DNA of 64,000 nucleotides, from contig NZ_MJAH01000003.1 of NCBI RefSeq assembly GCF_001746295.1, positions 79,922 to 143,921 of the forward strand, written 5' to 3'. Shown one piece after another: positions 43,440 through 51,671 of this stretch (position 1 is its first letter; every line of letters starts with the position of its first letter). Under the pieces are notes generated by a model. It ran no database searches and was not told the origin of the DNA. It saw only the letters and a program-made list of their open reading frames with translations. The position numbers and the translations under genes were made by a program. The stretch comes from Streptomyces sp. LUP47B. Its GTDB lineage: Bacteria > Actinomycetota > Actinomycetes > Streptomycetales > Streptomycetaceae.

Positions 43440-44357
43440 TCAGCCGCCGTAGCGCTGCTCCATCGTCTGCTGCAACAGCCGCAGCGAGTCCCGGGGTTCG
43501 AGCGCGTCGTCCGCCAGCCGGTCCAGGGCGAGCCGGTACTCCTCCGTCTCGTCCCGGTCCTCCAGGAAGTTCGCGCTCTTGATGTGCTCGAGGTAGACGA
43601 CGTCCGGCAGATCGAGACCTCCGAAGCGGAGGTAGGTGACCGGGATGGCCGGGGCGGACGCGTTGGTCACGTCCAAGGGCACGACCTGCACCGTCACATG
43701 GGGGCGCTGGGCCATGTCGACGAGGTGCGCCAGCTGTGCCCGCATGACCTCCCGGCTGCCCAGCACCCGCAGCAGCACCGACTCGTCGATCACCGCCCAC
43801 AACTGCGGAGGATCCACGCGCTGCAGCAACTGCGCACGCCGCGTACGCAGTTCGACGCGTCGCGCCACCTCGCCGGCCGCCGCGGTCGGCAGGCCGCGTT
43901 CCACCACCGCCCGCGTGTAGTCCGGGGTCTGCAGCAGGCCGGGGACGTACTGGATCTCGAAGGTACGGATCGCCGCGGCCGCCTCCTGGAGCCCTACCAG
44001 GCGGTCGAACCACTCGGGCATCAGCCGCTTGTCGTACCGCTGCCACCAGCCCGGCTCACCGGCCCGCTGCAACAGCTTGAGCAGCACCGAGGCCTCGTAG
44101 TCCTCGGTGCCGTACAGCTGGAGGAGGGCGCGTACATCGCTCTCCGACGGGGGCCTGCGGCCCTTGCCCGACTCGATGCGGGACAGCTTCGCCGGGCTGA
44201 ACCCGAGAGCCCGCGCCGCCTGGTCCTGGGCTAGCCCGGCATCCTCGCGGAATCCCGCCAACTGGACGCCGACCAGCATCTTCAGCAGGGTGGGAGCCGG
44301 CTCGGACCGGTCCAGATACGGTTCCAGACGGGAGGTGCGATGGGACGGGGCAGACAT
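43440..44357 (-). CDS. XRE-family regulator with DUF5753 (WhiJ-like)
   Basis: The protein has 305 residues. A helix-turn-helix (about 25-90; LVGVQLAGFREDAGLAQDQAARALGFSPAKLSRIESGKGRRPPS, here given by its core AARALGFSPAKLSRIE) is followed by a DUF5753 domain (about 105-290; LQEAAAAIRTFEIQYVPGLLQTPDY, LWAVIDESVLLR, VTVQVVPL). Such regulators pair with a small DUF397 protein, which is encoded next to it. Known members, such as WhiJ, tune development and antibiotic onset. ATG 44357 has GGGAG 7 bases upstream, so the longer frame is rejected. A CACACT-N9-AGTGTG repeat 34 bases upstream may mediate autoregulation. Confidence 0.88.
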   Translation of the reverse strand: MSAPSHRTSRLEPYLDRSEPAPTLLKMLVGVQLAGFREDAGLAQDQAARALGFSPAKLSRIESGKGRRPPSESDVRALLQLYGTEDYEASVLLKLLQRAGEPGWWQRYDKRLMPEWFDRLVGLQEAAAAIRTFEIQYVPGLLQTPDYTRAVVERGLPTAAAGEVARRVELRTRRAQLLQRVDPPQLWAVIDESVLLRVLGSREVMRAQLAHLVDMAQRPHVTVQVVPLDVTNASAPAIPVTYLRFGGLDLPDVVYLEHIKSANFLEDRDETEEYRLALDRLADDALEPRDSLRLLQQTMEQRYGG

Positions 44358-44390
44358 CCTGACTCCCAGTAAACCGGCACAGAGACGACT

Positions 44391-44411
44391 CACACTATCG
44401 CACGCAGTGTG
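44391..44411. promoter_or_regulatory. Inverted repeat before the XRE regulator gene
   Basis: CACACT (44391-44396) and AGTGTG (44406-44411) are exact reverse complements around 9 bases. The site lies 34 bases upstream of the regulator's start codon and overlaps a possible minus-strand -10 element, TAGTGT. It is a candidate autoregulatory operator. Confidence 0.4.
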
Positions 44412-44495
44412 GCCGTTCCGCATCATTCCGTAGGTGCCGGTGCCGGTGGCGGTACGGGAGTTGGAGCCCGCCACTGGCACCACAGGTCGCGCACC

Positions 44496-44726
44496 TCACA
44501 GGAGGTGGTCGAACTCGCCGTCCTTCGCGCCGGCGAGGAACGCCGCGACCTCGGCCGGTGTGTAGACCAGCGCGGGACCGTCGGGATCACGGGAGTTGCG
44601 CAGCGCGACGCCGCCGCCGACGAGGGTGGCCACTTCGACGCAGTTGCCCTCGGCGTTGCTGTGCCGGCTCTTGACCCAGCGGGCGTCGAGCGAACTCGCC
44701 CGCACTCCGTTCTGCACTGGTGGCAC
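44496..44726 (-). CDS. DUF397 partner protein
   Basis: The protein has 76 residues. ARWVKSRHSNAEGNCVEVA, then VALRNSRDPDGPALVYTPAEVAAFLAGAKDGEFD (core RNSRDPDGPALVYTPAEVAAF-type, split as RNSRDPDGP and YTPAEVAAFLAG) is the full DUF397 signature. The start was decided by AAGGAG 6 bases before GTG at 44726; a longer frame would bury it. DUF397 proteins bind and modulate their XRE-DUF5753 partner, here the gene at 43440-44357. The two genes are on the same strand, 138 bases apart, so each may have its own promoter. Confidence 0.88.
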   Translation of the reverse strand: MPPVQNGVRASSLDARWVKSRHSNAEGNCVEVATLVGGGVALRNSRDPDGPALVYTPAEVAAFLAGAKDGEFDHLL

Positions 44727-44841
44727 TGCAGTCTCCTTGCTGTTCACGTTCTTCGCCGGGCGCGGTGCCCGGCCGTGCGGGGTGGGACAGGGCTGCACAA
44801 CGGCAACCTTCGTGGCCCCACCCAATCTTCGCGCAATTTCT

Positions 44842-44878
44842 CGTGCAATTGCACGCGGACGCCTTCAGCGTGGATAAT
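44842..44878 (+). promoter_or_regulatory. Palindromic operator overlapping a promoter for the HATPase gene
   Basis: CGTGCAATTGCACG (44842-44855) is a perfect 14-base palindrome, preceded by a related half, CGCGCAATT (44830 region). It overlaps a probable -35, TTGCAC (44849-44854), spaced 18 bases from a -10, GATAAT (44873-44878). The start codon is at 44938. The site lies between DUF397 and the divergent ATPase gene, so the XRE regulator is the likely binder. Confidence 0.5.
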
Positions 44879-44937
44879 AGCTCCAGCGTCAATCCCTGCG
44901 GTTGCGCCCCGTCTTGACGTCGCATCAAGGAGATGCC

Positions 44938-45480
44938 GTGTCGTCACCTGCGAACCATGCGATCCGGCCGCCGAGCCAGGCTGTGCCGGGGGCGGGTGAT
45001 GCGGGCCCGGCCGGTGCGACCGTGCGGCGTCCGGGCCCCGCCGGCGCACTGCAACGCCTGGGCCCCGTCGACTCCGCCACGCTGCTCATCAGTTGCAGCA
45101 GGGAGGGTTTCGCCCGGGCCCGCGCCTTCACCCGCGAGACGCTGAGCTGCTGGTCCCTCGACCACCGCAGCGACGATGCCACCCTCGTGATCACCGAACT
45201 CGCGGCCAACGCCGTGGCGCACGCGGTGCTCCGGCCCGCGGCGGGTGGTGCGGCCGAGGTGTGGCTGGGGTTGTCCCTGGACCCCGCCCATCTGCTGGTG
45301 ACCGTCTCCGACCCCGCAGACGAACCGCCCGCGTACACGCCTGCCGACGTCACCGCCCTGCGGGAGCACGGCCGTGGCCTGTACATCGTCGACGCCCTGG
45401 CTCAGGAGTGGGGCTGGACCTCGCGGCCTCCGGCCGGCAAGTCCGTCTGGGCCAAGTTGTCGACCGCCCCTCCTCCCTGA
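44938..45480 (+). CDS. AbaA/anti-sigma-factor-like HATPase_c protein
   Basis: The protein has 180 residues. The GHKL ATPase boxes are LVITELAANAVAHAV (N box, Glu and Asn), VTVSDPADEPP (G1-like) and LREHGRGLYIVDALAQEWGW (G2 lid). This resembles SpoIIAB/RsbW-type serine kinases and the AbaA-like ATPases found in Streptomyces xre-DUF397 clusters. It probably binds or phosphorylates an antagonist in a regulatory switch. The GTG is preceded by AAGGAG at 44927-44932. The next gene begins 28 bases later. Confidence 0.85.
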   Translation: MSSPANHAIRPPSQAVPGAGDAGPAGATVRRPGPAGALQRLGPVDSATLLISCSREGFARARAFTRETLSCWSLDHRSDDATLVITELAANAVAHAVLRPAAGGAAEVWLGLSLDPAHLLVTVSDPADEPPAYTPADVTALREHGRGLYIVDALAQEWGWTSRPPAGKSVWAKLSTAPPP

Positions 45481-45508
45481 CATGACTGCCATGGAAAGGT
45501 CTCACGCC

Positions 45509-46051
45509 ATGCGCACCGCTCCGGACCAGCCGAGCAACGAGCGCACCAGCCGCCCCGTGCCCCCGACCGGGGTGACACCGACCGCGCCCCTCGCGGCGCT
45601 GACCCGGGTCCCCTGGGCCGAGATCCAGGACTCCACCGGCTGTGCCGCGGCCATCCCCCTGCTCCTCAACAGCGTGGCCTGGGGTGACCCCGACACCGCC
45701 AGTGCCGCACTCGGCGACCTGCGCAAGCGCATCTGCCAGTACGGCTTCGTCGTGGAGCAGGCCACCGCCGCCACGGTCCCCTTCCTCTGGGAACTCGCCC
45801 AACTGCCCCAGGTGACCTGCCGGGCCGAGATCATCCAGCTGCTGCGGAGCATCGCCGGCGCCCGCCAGTGGGAGAGCACGGCGGCCGTCTACCCCAAGCT
45901 GCTCAACCACCGCGAGAACCCCGTGGTGTGGGAGCGCCAGGCGCGTCAGGCCGTCCGCGCCAAGAGCGGCGCCCTCAGCCGGCTGATGGCCGACGACGAC
46001 ATCGAGATCGCCCACGCCACCACGGAACTCGCCCGCACTCTGGACGAGTAG
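45509..46051 (+). CDS. Helical (HEAT-like) hypothetical protein of the regulatory module
   Basis: The protein has 180 residues. After a Pro/Thr-rich N-terminus it is all helical: AAIPLLLNSVAWGDPDTASAALGDLRKRI, TVPFLWELAQLPQVTCRAEIIQLLRSIAG, VWERQARQAVRAKSGALSRLM, EIAHATTELARTL. Such helices of about 35-40 residues resemble HEAT repeats. The family is not recognised with certainty. It follows the HATPase gene by 28 bases and is probably co-transcribed with it. An upstream in-frame ATG at 45491 is possible, but AAAGG favours 45509. Confidence 0.65.
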   Translation: MRTAPDQPSNERTSRPVPPTGVTPTAPLAALTRVPWAEIQDSTGCAAAIPLLLNSVAWGDPDTASAALGDLRKRICQYGFVVEQATAATVPFLWELAQLPQVTCRAEIIQLLRSIAGARQWESTAAVYPKLLNHRENPVVWERQARQAVRAKSGALSRLMADDDIEIAHATTELARTLDE

Positions 46052-46140
46052 GAGTCCTCGCCACCAGCTGGTGTATCCCTTGCCGACGAGGGGGAGAAAG
46101 CGCTTGCCCTCACATCGGCAACCTGGGAGGACCGCCGACG

Positions 46141-47907
46141 ATGGCATCGTCGCTGGAGAAACCGCTCGACCACCGCTATCGGGGCGAACACCCGATACGC
46201 ACGCTCACCTACCTGTTCCGCGCCGACCGCCGCCGACTGGCCGCGGCCGCCACGGTGTTCACCGTCAAGCACAGCCCGGTGTGGCTGCTGCCCCTGATCA
46301 CCGCGTCCATCATCGACACCGTCGTCCAGCACCAGCCGATCTCCCGGCTCTGGACCAGCACGGGCGTCATCCTGTTCATCCTGCTGGTCAACTACCCCCT
46401 GCATCTCCTCTACGTCCGCCTCCTGTACGGCAGCGTCCGCCGCATGGGCACCACCCTGCGCTCCGCCCTGTGCACCCGCATGCAGCAGCTGTCCATCGGC
46501 TACCACTCACGGGTCAGCGCCGGTGTGCTGCAGGCGAAGGTGGTGCGGGACGTCGAGACCGTCGAACAGATGGTGCAGCAGACCGCGGAGACCGGCCTCG
46601 GCGCGATCACCGTGCTCGTCGGCGGACTGGTCATCATCGCCGTACGGACACCGGAGTTCGTACCGGTCTTCCTTGTCGTCGTGCCCGCCGCCGCCCTCGT
46701 CGTGGCACGGCTCAGGGCGCGGCTGCGGACCCACAACGAACACTTCCGGCACGAGGTCGAGACCCTGTCGTCCCGCGTCACGGAGATGACCCGCCTCATC
46801 CCGGTCACCCGCGCCCACGGCCTGGAGGGCAAGGCACTGCGCCGCATGGACGGCACCCTGCGCCGCCTGCTGACCTCCGGGATGCGTCTCGACCTGGTCA
46901 ACGGCCGCTTCGGCTCGCTGGCCTGGGTCGTTCTCAACGTGGTCGGCGTGCTCGTTCTCGCCGCGGCCGCGTTGGTGTCGTACTACGGCGTCTGGGGCGT
47001 CACCCCGGGAGACGTCGTGATGCTCAGCGCGTTCCTGACCACGCTCACCAACTCCACGACAACGTTGGCGGGACTCGCCCCGGTCATCACCAAGGGCCTG
47101 GAGTCAGTCCGTTCCGTCGGCGAGGTGCTCCAGGCGCCCGAACTGGAGGACAACGAGGGCAAGGCACAGGTCGACTCGGTGCGCGGGGCCGTCGAGTTCC
47201 AGGGCGTGGGCCACGCGTACGACAACGGGCTGCCCGCCGTGCGGGACTTCACCCTCTCCGTCACCCCCGGCGAGACCATCGCCCTGGTCGGCGCGTCCGG
47301 CGCCGGCAAGTCCACCGTCCTCAACCTCGTCATCGGTTTCATCCGGCCCACCGCGGGACGGCTGCTGCTCGACGGGACCGACATGAACTCCCTCGACCTG
47401 CGCACCTATCGCCGGTTCGTGTCCGTCGTACCGCAGGAGTCCATCCTCTTCGACGGCACCATCCGGGAGAACGTCGCGTACGGCATGGACGACGCCGACG
47501 AGGAGACGGTCCGGACGGCGCTGCGCGACGCGAACGCGCTGGAGTTCGTGGACCGGCTGCCGCAGGGGCTCGACACCCTGGTCGGCGAGCGCGGCGCCCG
47601 GCTGTCCGGCGGGCAGCGTCAGCGCCTGGCCATCGCCCGGGCCCTGATCCGCGATCCGCGGGTGCTGGTCCTCGACGAGGCGACCTCGGCCCTGGACACC
47701 CGCTCCGAGGCGCTCGTCCAGCAGGCGCTGGCCCGGCTGCTGCACGGGCGCACGACCTTCGTGGTCGCACACCGGCTGTCGACCGTGCGGGGCGCCGACC
47801 GCATCGTGGTGATGGGGGAGGGCCGGATCCTGGAGACCGGCACCCACGAGGAACTCCTGCGCCGCGGCGGGGCCTACACCGCGCTGCACGCCGGGCAGGT
47901 CGCCTGA
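46141..47907 (+). CDS. ABC transporter, fused permease and ATPase (exporter type)
   Basis: The protein has 588 residues. Six transmembrane helices (about 38-310) are followed by a nucleotide-binding domain: Walker A GASGAGKST, Q-loop VVPQESILFDGTIRENVAYG, signature LSGGQRQRLAIARALI, Walker B VLVLDEATSALD and switch His VAHRLSTVRGAD. This half-transporter works as a dimer to export a lipid, drug or peptide. It lies between the regulatory module and unrelated genes, and no precursor peptide is next to it. The ATG at 46141 has GGGAGG 9 bases upstream. Confidence 0.92.
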   Translation: MASSLEKPLDHRYRGEHPIRTLTYLFRADRRRLAAAATVFTVKHSPVWLLPLITASIIDTVVQHQPISRLWTSTGVILFILLVNYPLHLLYVRLLYGSVRRMGTTLRSALCTRMQQLSIGYHSRVSAGVLQAKVVRDVETVEQMVQQTAETGLGAITVLVGGLVIIAVRTPEFVPVFLVVVPAAALVVARLRARLRTHNEHFRHEVETLSSRVTEMTRLIPVTRAHGLEGKALRRMDGTLRRLLTSGMRLDLVNGRFGSLAWVVLNVVGVLVLAAAALVSYYGVWGVTPGDVVMLSAFLTTLTNSTTTLAGLAPVITKGLESVRSVGEVLQAPELEDNEGKAQVDSVRGAVEFQGVGHAYDNGLPAVRDFTLSVTPGETIALVGASGAGKSTVLNLVIGFIRPTAGRLLLDGTDMNSLDLRTYRRFVSVVPQESILFDGTIRENVAYGMDDADEETVRTALRDANALEFVDRLPQGLDTLVGERGARLSGGQRQRLAIARALIRDPRVLVLDEATSALDTRSEALVQQALARLLHGRTTFVVAHRLSTVRGADRIVVMGEGRILETGTHEELLRRGGAYTALHAGQVA

Positions 47908-47929
47908 GACTGGGCCCTCCCCCCGAGCG

Positions 47930-48286
47930 TCATGCCGCGCTGCTCCGGGGCACCCTGCGGGGGCATGCCGAGTCGTGGTCGGTGCCGCAGCTCGTCCACC
48001 AGCGTTCACAGCACGCGGTGTCGAGTTCGGCGCGGACGATGTCGTCGGCGGCCCCCGCACCGGGCCCGCCGGGGCCCGCTGACGGCCTCCTCATTTCGGC
48101 CAGGGCACGCCGTTGGTCGCAGAGCACGCTCTCCCGTACGACCGCGATGACCGGGACCAGGCTCGCGGCAGCGAACAGGCATACGGCCCATGGGGGGTCG
48201 TGACGCAGCGCGATGACGGCGGTCCAGGCCAGTCCGGTGCTCGTCGCGAGGTAGAGGGCGCTGAGGAGGCCTGCGGAGCGGTTCAT
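47930..48286 (-). CDS. Small membrane protein with Cys-rich tail
   Basis: The protein has 118 residues. Two transmembrane helices (about 5-25, LLSALYLATSTGLAWTAVIAL; about 32-50, WAVCLFAAASLVPVIAVV) are followed by a cytosolic segment (DQRRALAEMRRPSAG) and a C-terminal stretch with several Cys residues (DTACCERWWTSCGTDHDSACPRR). The Cys cluster could bind a metal or form disulfides. The family is not recognised. ATG 48286 was chosen because the helix would otherwise be buried behind a low-complexity leader. Confidence 0.55.
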   Translation of the reverse strand: MNRSAGLLSALYLATSTGLAWTAVIALRHDPPWAVCLFAAASLVPVIAVVRESVLCDQRRALAEMRRPSAGPGGPGAGAADDIVRAELDTACCERWWTSCGTDHDSACPRRVPRSSAA

Positions 48287-48460
48287 GGGCGTATACCGTT
48301 CATGGTGCGAGGGATGCCCCTTGTTCAACGGTTTGCGACGCTTGGGGAAGCGGGTCCGGCCGCACGGTATTGCGCCAATCGCGTGCCGGGCGGCACCGGA
48401 TGGGATTGAGCCGGTGCACATGGGGCATACGCAGCGAAAAATTCGAGAGAGGGGCGCTTC

Positions 48461-48703
48461 GTGCTCGTTCCGGACCCGAAGGCCGTCAGGAGCCTGCTGA
48501 CCCGGTATGCGTCATTGAGGATCGCTCAGGCGGAGAGGGAGAGACCGGCGACGGCTCGTGAGCTGGAGGACGTCAGTTACACACTGTGCGTGATGATGGG
48601 CACCACCGACGTCCGTGAAGCGGTCGCCAGGGCCGACGCCCTGCTGCCGGCCGCCGGATGCGCGGACCCGGACGGCGAGAACAGCCTGCCACTGGCCGGG
48701 TGA
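48461..48703 (+). CDS. DUF5133-like protein
   Basis: The protein has 80 residues. VPDPKAVRSLLTRYASLRIAQAERERPATARELEDVSYTLCVMMGT (parts: PKAVRSLLTRYASLRIA and ARELEDVSYTLCVMMGT), then REAVARADALL, matches the small helical DUF5133 family found many times per Streptomyces genome. Functions are unknown; some members are linked to lysis or secondary metabolism loci. The GTG start at 48461 has GAGAGAGGGG 6 bases upstream. Confidence 0.8.
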   Translation: MLVPDPKAVRSLLTRYASLRIAQAERERPATARELEDVSYTLCVMMGTTDVREAVARADALLPAAGCADPDGENSLPLAG

Positions 48704-48727
48704 GACCAGGCCGGACCCGGCGGGCGG

Positions 48728-49702
48728 TCAGAAGTGCGCCGCCGCCGGGACGGCCTCCTTCGCGTGAAAGGCCGCGCGGTACGCCTGCGGAGTGGTGCCG
48801 ACGACCCGGCGGAAGCGTTCCCGGAACGCCGTGGGGGAGCCGAATCCCGCCTGCCGCGCGATCCGTTCGACCGGGTGGCCGGTGTTCTCCAGCAGGTACT
48901 GGGCGCGCCGCACCCGGGCCCGCAGCAGCCACTGCAGAGGCGTGCTGCCCGTCTGTTCGCGGAATCGGCGGCTGAAGGTGCGCTCGCTCATCCCCGAACG
49001 GGCGGCCATCGCCCCGAGGGTGATCTCGTGGGCCAGGTTGTCCTCGACCCACTCCAGGAGCGGCTCCAGCGTCGACCCACGGGGTACCGGCGGGTGGTCG
49101 TACACGATGAACTGAGCCTGTCCGCCCTCCCGTTCGAGTGGCATCACCGACATCCGGGCGGCGTGCGCGGCGACCGCCGAGCCCAGGTCCCGGCGGATCA
49201 TGTGCAGACACATGTCGAGGGCCGCCGCCGCACCCGCGGAGGTCAGGATCTGCCCGTTGTCGACGTACAGCACGTCCGGCTGGACGTCGACGGCGGGGAA
49301 GCGCCGCGCGAGGTCGTCCGCGGCCACCCAGTGCGTGGTGGCACGCAGTCCGTCCAGGAGCCCGGCCTCCGCGAGTACGAACGCGCCCACGCACACGGAG
49401 GCGATCCGGGTGCCGGCCGCCGCGGCCTCCCGTAGTGCCTTCAGCGCGCGCGGGGAGGGCGGCCCGGCGGTGGGGGAGCAGCCCGGCACGATGACCGTGT
49501 CCGCGTCCGCCAGGGCATCGAGTCCGTGCTCGACCCGCAGGGTGAAACCGCCGTCCGCGCGGACCTCCGGCGACTCGGCGCACAGCCGGACGCGGTAGGC
49601 GGGGCGGCCGTCGGGCAGCCGTGTCCAGTCGAACACCTGCATGGGTGCCGCCATGTCGAACGGCACCACATCGTCGAGAACCAGGATCACCACGGAGTGC
49701 AT
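48728..49702 (-). CDS. GlxA-type AraC-family regulator (DJ-1/PfpI domain + HTH)
   Basis: The protein has about 324 residues. The N-terminal DJ-1/PfpI-like amidase domain (about 5-170) has VVILVLDDVVPFDMAAPMQVF, DTVIVPGC and GTRIASVCVGAFVLAEAGLLDG, with a Cys at the nucleophile elbow. Two AraC-type HTH motifs follow (about 215-310; ITLGAMAARSGMSERTFSRRF and PVERIARQAGFGSPTAFRERFRRVVGTTPQAYR, the latter in two parts). GlxA-like regulators respond to quaternary amines or amino acids. The divergent membrane-protein gene and the three repeated motifs between them suggest a direct target. An in-frame GTG at 49711 is an alternative start. Confidence 0.88.
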   Translation of the reverse strand: MHSVVILVLDDVVPFDMAAPMQVFDWTRLPDGRPAYRVRLCAESPEVRADGGFTLRVEHGLDALADADTVIVPGCSPTAGPPSPRALKALREAAAAGTRIASVCVGAFVLAEAGLLDGLRATTHWVAADDLARRFPAVDVQPDVLYVDNGQILTSAGAAAALDMCLHMIRRDLGSAVAAHAARMSVMPLEREGGQAQFIVYDHPPVPRGSTLEPLLEWVEDNLAHEITLGAMAARSGMSERTFSRRFREQTGSTPLQWLLRARVRRAQYLLENTGHPVERIARQAGFGSPTAFRERFRRVVGTTPQAYRAAFHAKEAVPAAAHF

Positions 49703-49715
49703 GAACGCCACGATA

Positions 49716-49788
49716 GGCGGATTCCCGCCACGGTCACGACCACGGGATCAGGCGGGAAATCCAAGCCGTAGGCGTTGGCGGGAATCCG
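49716..49788. promoter_or_regulatory. Three copies of GGCGGGAATCC-type motif between divergent genes
   Basis: GGCGGATTCCCGCC (49716-49729; reads GGCGGGAATCCGCC on the other strand), GGCGGGAAATCC (49751-49762) and GGCGGGAATCCG (49777-49788) lie in the 172-base gap between the GlxA-type regulator and the membrane-protein gene. Spacing is about 26-35 bases. They are candidate binding sites for that regulator. Confidence 0.5.
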
Positions 49789-49883
49789 TTGGAACCTGTC
49801 GTTTCAGCCCCTGTGTGATCATCCGGTGGGTTCCTAGGGTGGGCGGGCACCGCCGACCGCACCGGAGAAGGACACGCCACCCC

Positions 49884-50339
49884 ATGACCAAGTTCCTGCT
49901 GACCCTGCACGTCCTCGTCGCCATCGTCGCCGTGGGGCCGGTGACCGTCGCGGCCAGCATGTTCCCACCGGCGGCCCGCCGGGCCCATGCGGAGGAGGCC
50001 GGGCTCGGCACGGTACGGCTGCTGCACCGCATCTGCCGGGTCTACGCCGGCATCGGCATCGCGGTCCCCGTCCTCGGCGTCGCCACCGGAGCCGCGATGG
50101 GCGTTCTGGGCGACGCATGGCTGACCACGTCCATGGCCCTGACCGCCGCGGCCGCCGGAGTCCTCGCCGCCTTCGTCCTGCCCCGGCAGGGCGAACTGGT
50201 CGAGGAGTTGACCGGACAGGGGAGCGTCGAACGCGGCAGCACCGTCCAACTGGCCATGTTCACCGGCATTTTCAACCTTCTGTGGGCGACCGTGACCGTC
50301 CTGATGATCGTCCGCCCTGGGTCCAGCACCGGCGCATGA
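49884..50339 (+). CDS. DUF2269-like four-helix membrane protein
   Basis: The protein has 151 residues with four transmembrane helices: LLTLHVLVAIVAVGPVTVA (with a conserved His), a re-entry RRLLHRICRVYAGIGIAVPVLGV, LTTSMALTAAAAGVLAAFVL, and VQLAMFTGIFNLLWATVTVLM. This is the layout of DUF2269 integral membrane proteins, and the His residues suggest heme or metal contact. The function is unknown. Its promoter faces the GlxA-type regulator gene across three shared motifs, so it is probably regulated by it. Confidence 0.75.
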   Translation: MTKFLLTLHVLVAIVAVGPVTVAASMFPPAARRAHAEEAGLGTVRLLHRICRVYAGIGIAVPVLGVATGAAMGVLGDAWLTTSMALTAAAAGVLAAFVLPRQGELVEELTGQGSVERGSTVQLAMFTGIFNLLWATVTVLMIVRPGSSTGA

Positions 50340-50456
50340 CCGCCCGCGAGCCGTCAAGCCCGACGCCGGAATTCGTACGTCGGTGCGTGGAGGCGCCTAG
50401 ACTCGTCAACCGTGCCCATACACGTGGGCCCGCGAAAACGAAAGGCGCGTTGACGG

Positions 50457-50672
50457 GTGTTCCAGGATTCCCCCATCTACGACCGACTCGTCGCCGAGCG
50501 CGGCGACGTCCCCGCTCTGACCCGCAGGGAGGCCGAGCGCGTACGCAGGGAACTGGAGTACGTCATGCGGCCACTGCAGTCCCTCATGCCCCCGCCCGTC
50601 CCCGAGCGCCCGGCCTCGCCCGGCCAGGGGTGGGTGCCGGCCCTTCCGCCCGCCGCCCCGCGGCCCTACTGA
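50457..50672 (+). CDS. Small hypothetical protein convergent with the graspetide genes
   Basis: The protein has 71 residues: DSPIYDRLVAERGDVPALTRREAERVRRELEYVM is a helical first half (split here: SPIYDRLVAERGDVPA and RREAERVRRELEYVM), and the second half is Pro-rich (MPPPVPERPASPGQGWVPALPPAAPRPY). It has no signal or membrane segment. I do not recognise a family, but the sequence looks conserved-type rather than random. It ends 7 bases before the stop of tgmB on the opposite strand. Confidence 0.6.
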   Translation: MFQDSPIYDRLVAERGDVPALTRREAERVRRELEYVMRPLQSLMPPPVPERPASPGQGWVPALPPAAPRPY

Positions 50673-50679
50673 CCCGACC

Positions 50680-51654
50680 TCAAGGAACCGTGGAGTTGGC
50701 CCCGTTGGAGCGGGAGCGCGGGTCCGGACCGGGCCGGGCCAGCCACTCGGCGATGCTGCGCGCGATCGGCTGCCCCGTCTCCACCTCGACGAAGCCGAAC
50801 TGTCCCGACTGGTTGCACTCCAGGAACCACCAGGTCCCGTCCCCGTCCTCGGCGAAGTCGAAGGCGCCGTAAGCCAGTTCGGCCGCCCGGAGATAGTCCC
50901 GGACGGCCGCGGCCACCCGCGGCGGGACCTCGGTGGGCTGCCAGGAGGAGGTGGGCGGGGCGAAACGGACGTCCACCTCGTCATCGGCGCCGGTGACCTT
51001 CCGGGCGGCCAGCATGGTCCCGCCCACGACGGTCAGGCGTACGTCGGCCCGTTTGGCCACCCGCCGTTGCAGCAGCGTGGGCCCGAACGCGACCGCCGAG
51101 AAGTCGGCGTCCGGTGCGACCCGGCTGGTCGGCACCGCCCGTGGCGGGTCCTGCGGGTGCGCGCCGGAGACCGGCTTGACGACCAGATCCGGATAGCGCT
51201 CGGCGAACTCGCGGGCTGCCTGCGGAAACGTTGTCACGATCGTGGCCGGGACGGGCAGACCGCAGCGCTGGGCCAGCCGTAGCTGCCAGGGCTTGTGACG
51301 CGCCCGGCGGGCCGCGTCGGGGTGGTTCATCCAGCGGGCGTCGCTGCCCCGGAGCATGCCGTACAGCGCCTGGGCGGACTCCTCGGTCAGCCACTCGGAG
51401 GGCGCGGCCGCCCGCGCGGCGGGAGTGCCCGGGCGGCGCACCCAGATCGAGCGCAGCCCGGAGATGCCCACCAGACGGCCGCCGGCCGACAGGTGGCCGC
51501 GAAAGCTGCCGTGCACGTACTCTGCGGACAGCGCGACACCGTCGGTCAGGTCGGCCGGGTCGAGCCGGACCACCGGTACCCCCGCGGCGTTGAGGTGCAC
51601 GACGACCATGTCGGCCGTCACGTCCTCTTCGCAGGTAAGAATCAAAACGGTCAT
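50680..51654 (-). CDS. tgmB: ATP-grasp ribosomal peptide maturase (graspetide synthetase)
   Basis: The protein has 324 residues, the size of TgmB-type enzymes. It starts VLILTCEEDVTADMVVVHLNAAGVPVVRLD (in parts: LILTCEEDVTADMVV and VPVVRLDPAD), continues IWVRRPG, WMNHPDAARRARHKPWQLRLAQRCGLPVPAT, FPDLVVKPVSG and ADVRLTVVGG, and ends in the metal-binding ATP-grasp motif WWFLECNQSGQFGFVE. It phosphorylates a carboxylate side chain of the precursor peptide encoded just upstream and closes ester or amide rings between acidic and Ser/Thr/Lys residues. It starts 17 bases after tgmA's stop, on the same strand, so the two are one operon. Confidence 0.92.
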   Translation of the reverse strand: MTVLILTCEEDVTADMVVVHLNAAGVPVVRLDPADLTDGVALSAEYVHGSFRGHLSAGGRLVGISGLRSIWVRRPGTPAARAAAPSEWLTEESAQALYGMLRGSDARWMNHPDAARRARHKPWQLRLAQRCGLPVPATIVTTFPQAAREFAERYPDLVVKPVSGAHPQDPPRAVPTSRVAPDADFSAVAFGPTLLQRRVAKRADVRLTVVGGTMLAARKVTGADDEVDVRFAPPTSSWQPTEVPPRVAAAVRDYLRAAELAYGAFDFAEDGDGTWWFLECNQSGQFGFVEVETGQPIARSIAEWLARPGPDPRSRSNGANSTVP

Positions 51655-51671
51655 CGGTCGGCGACTCGTGT

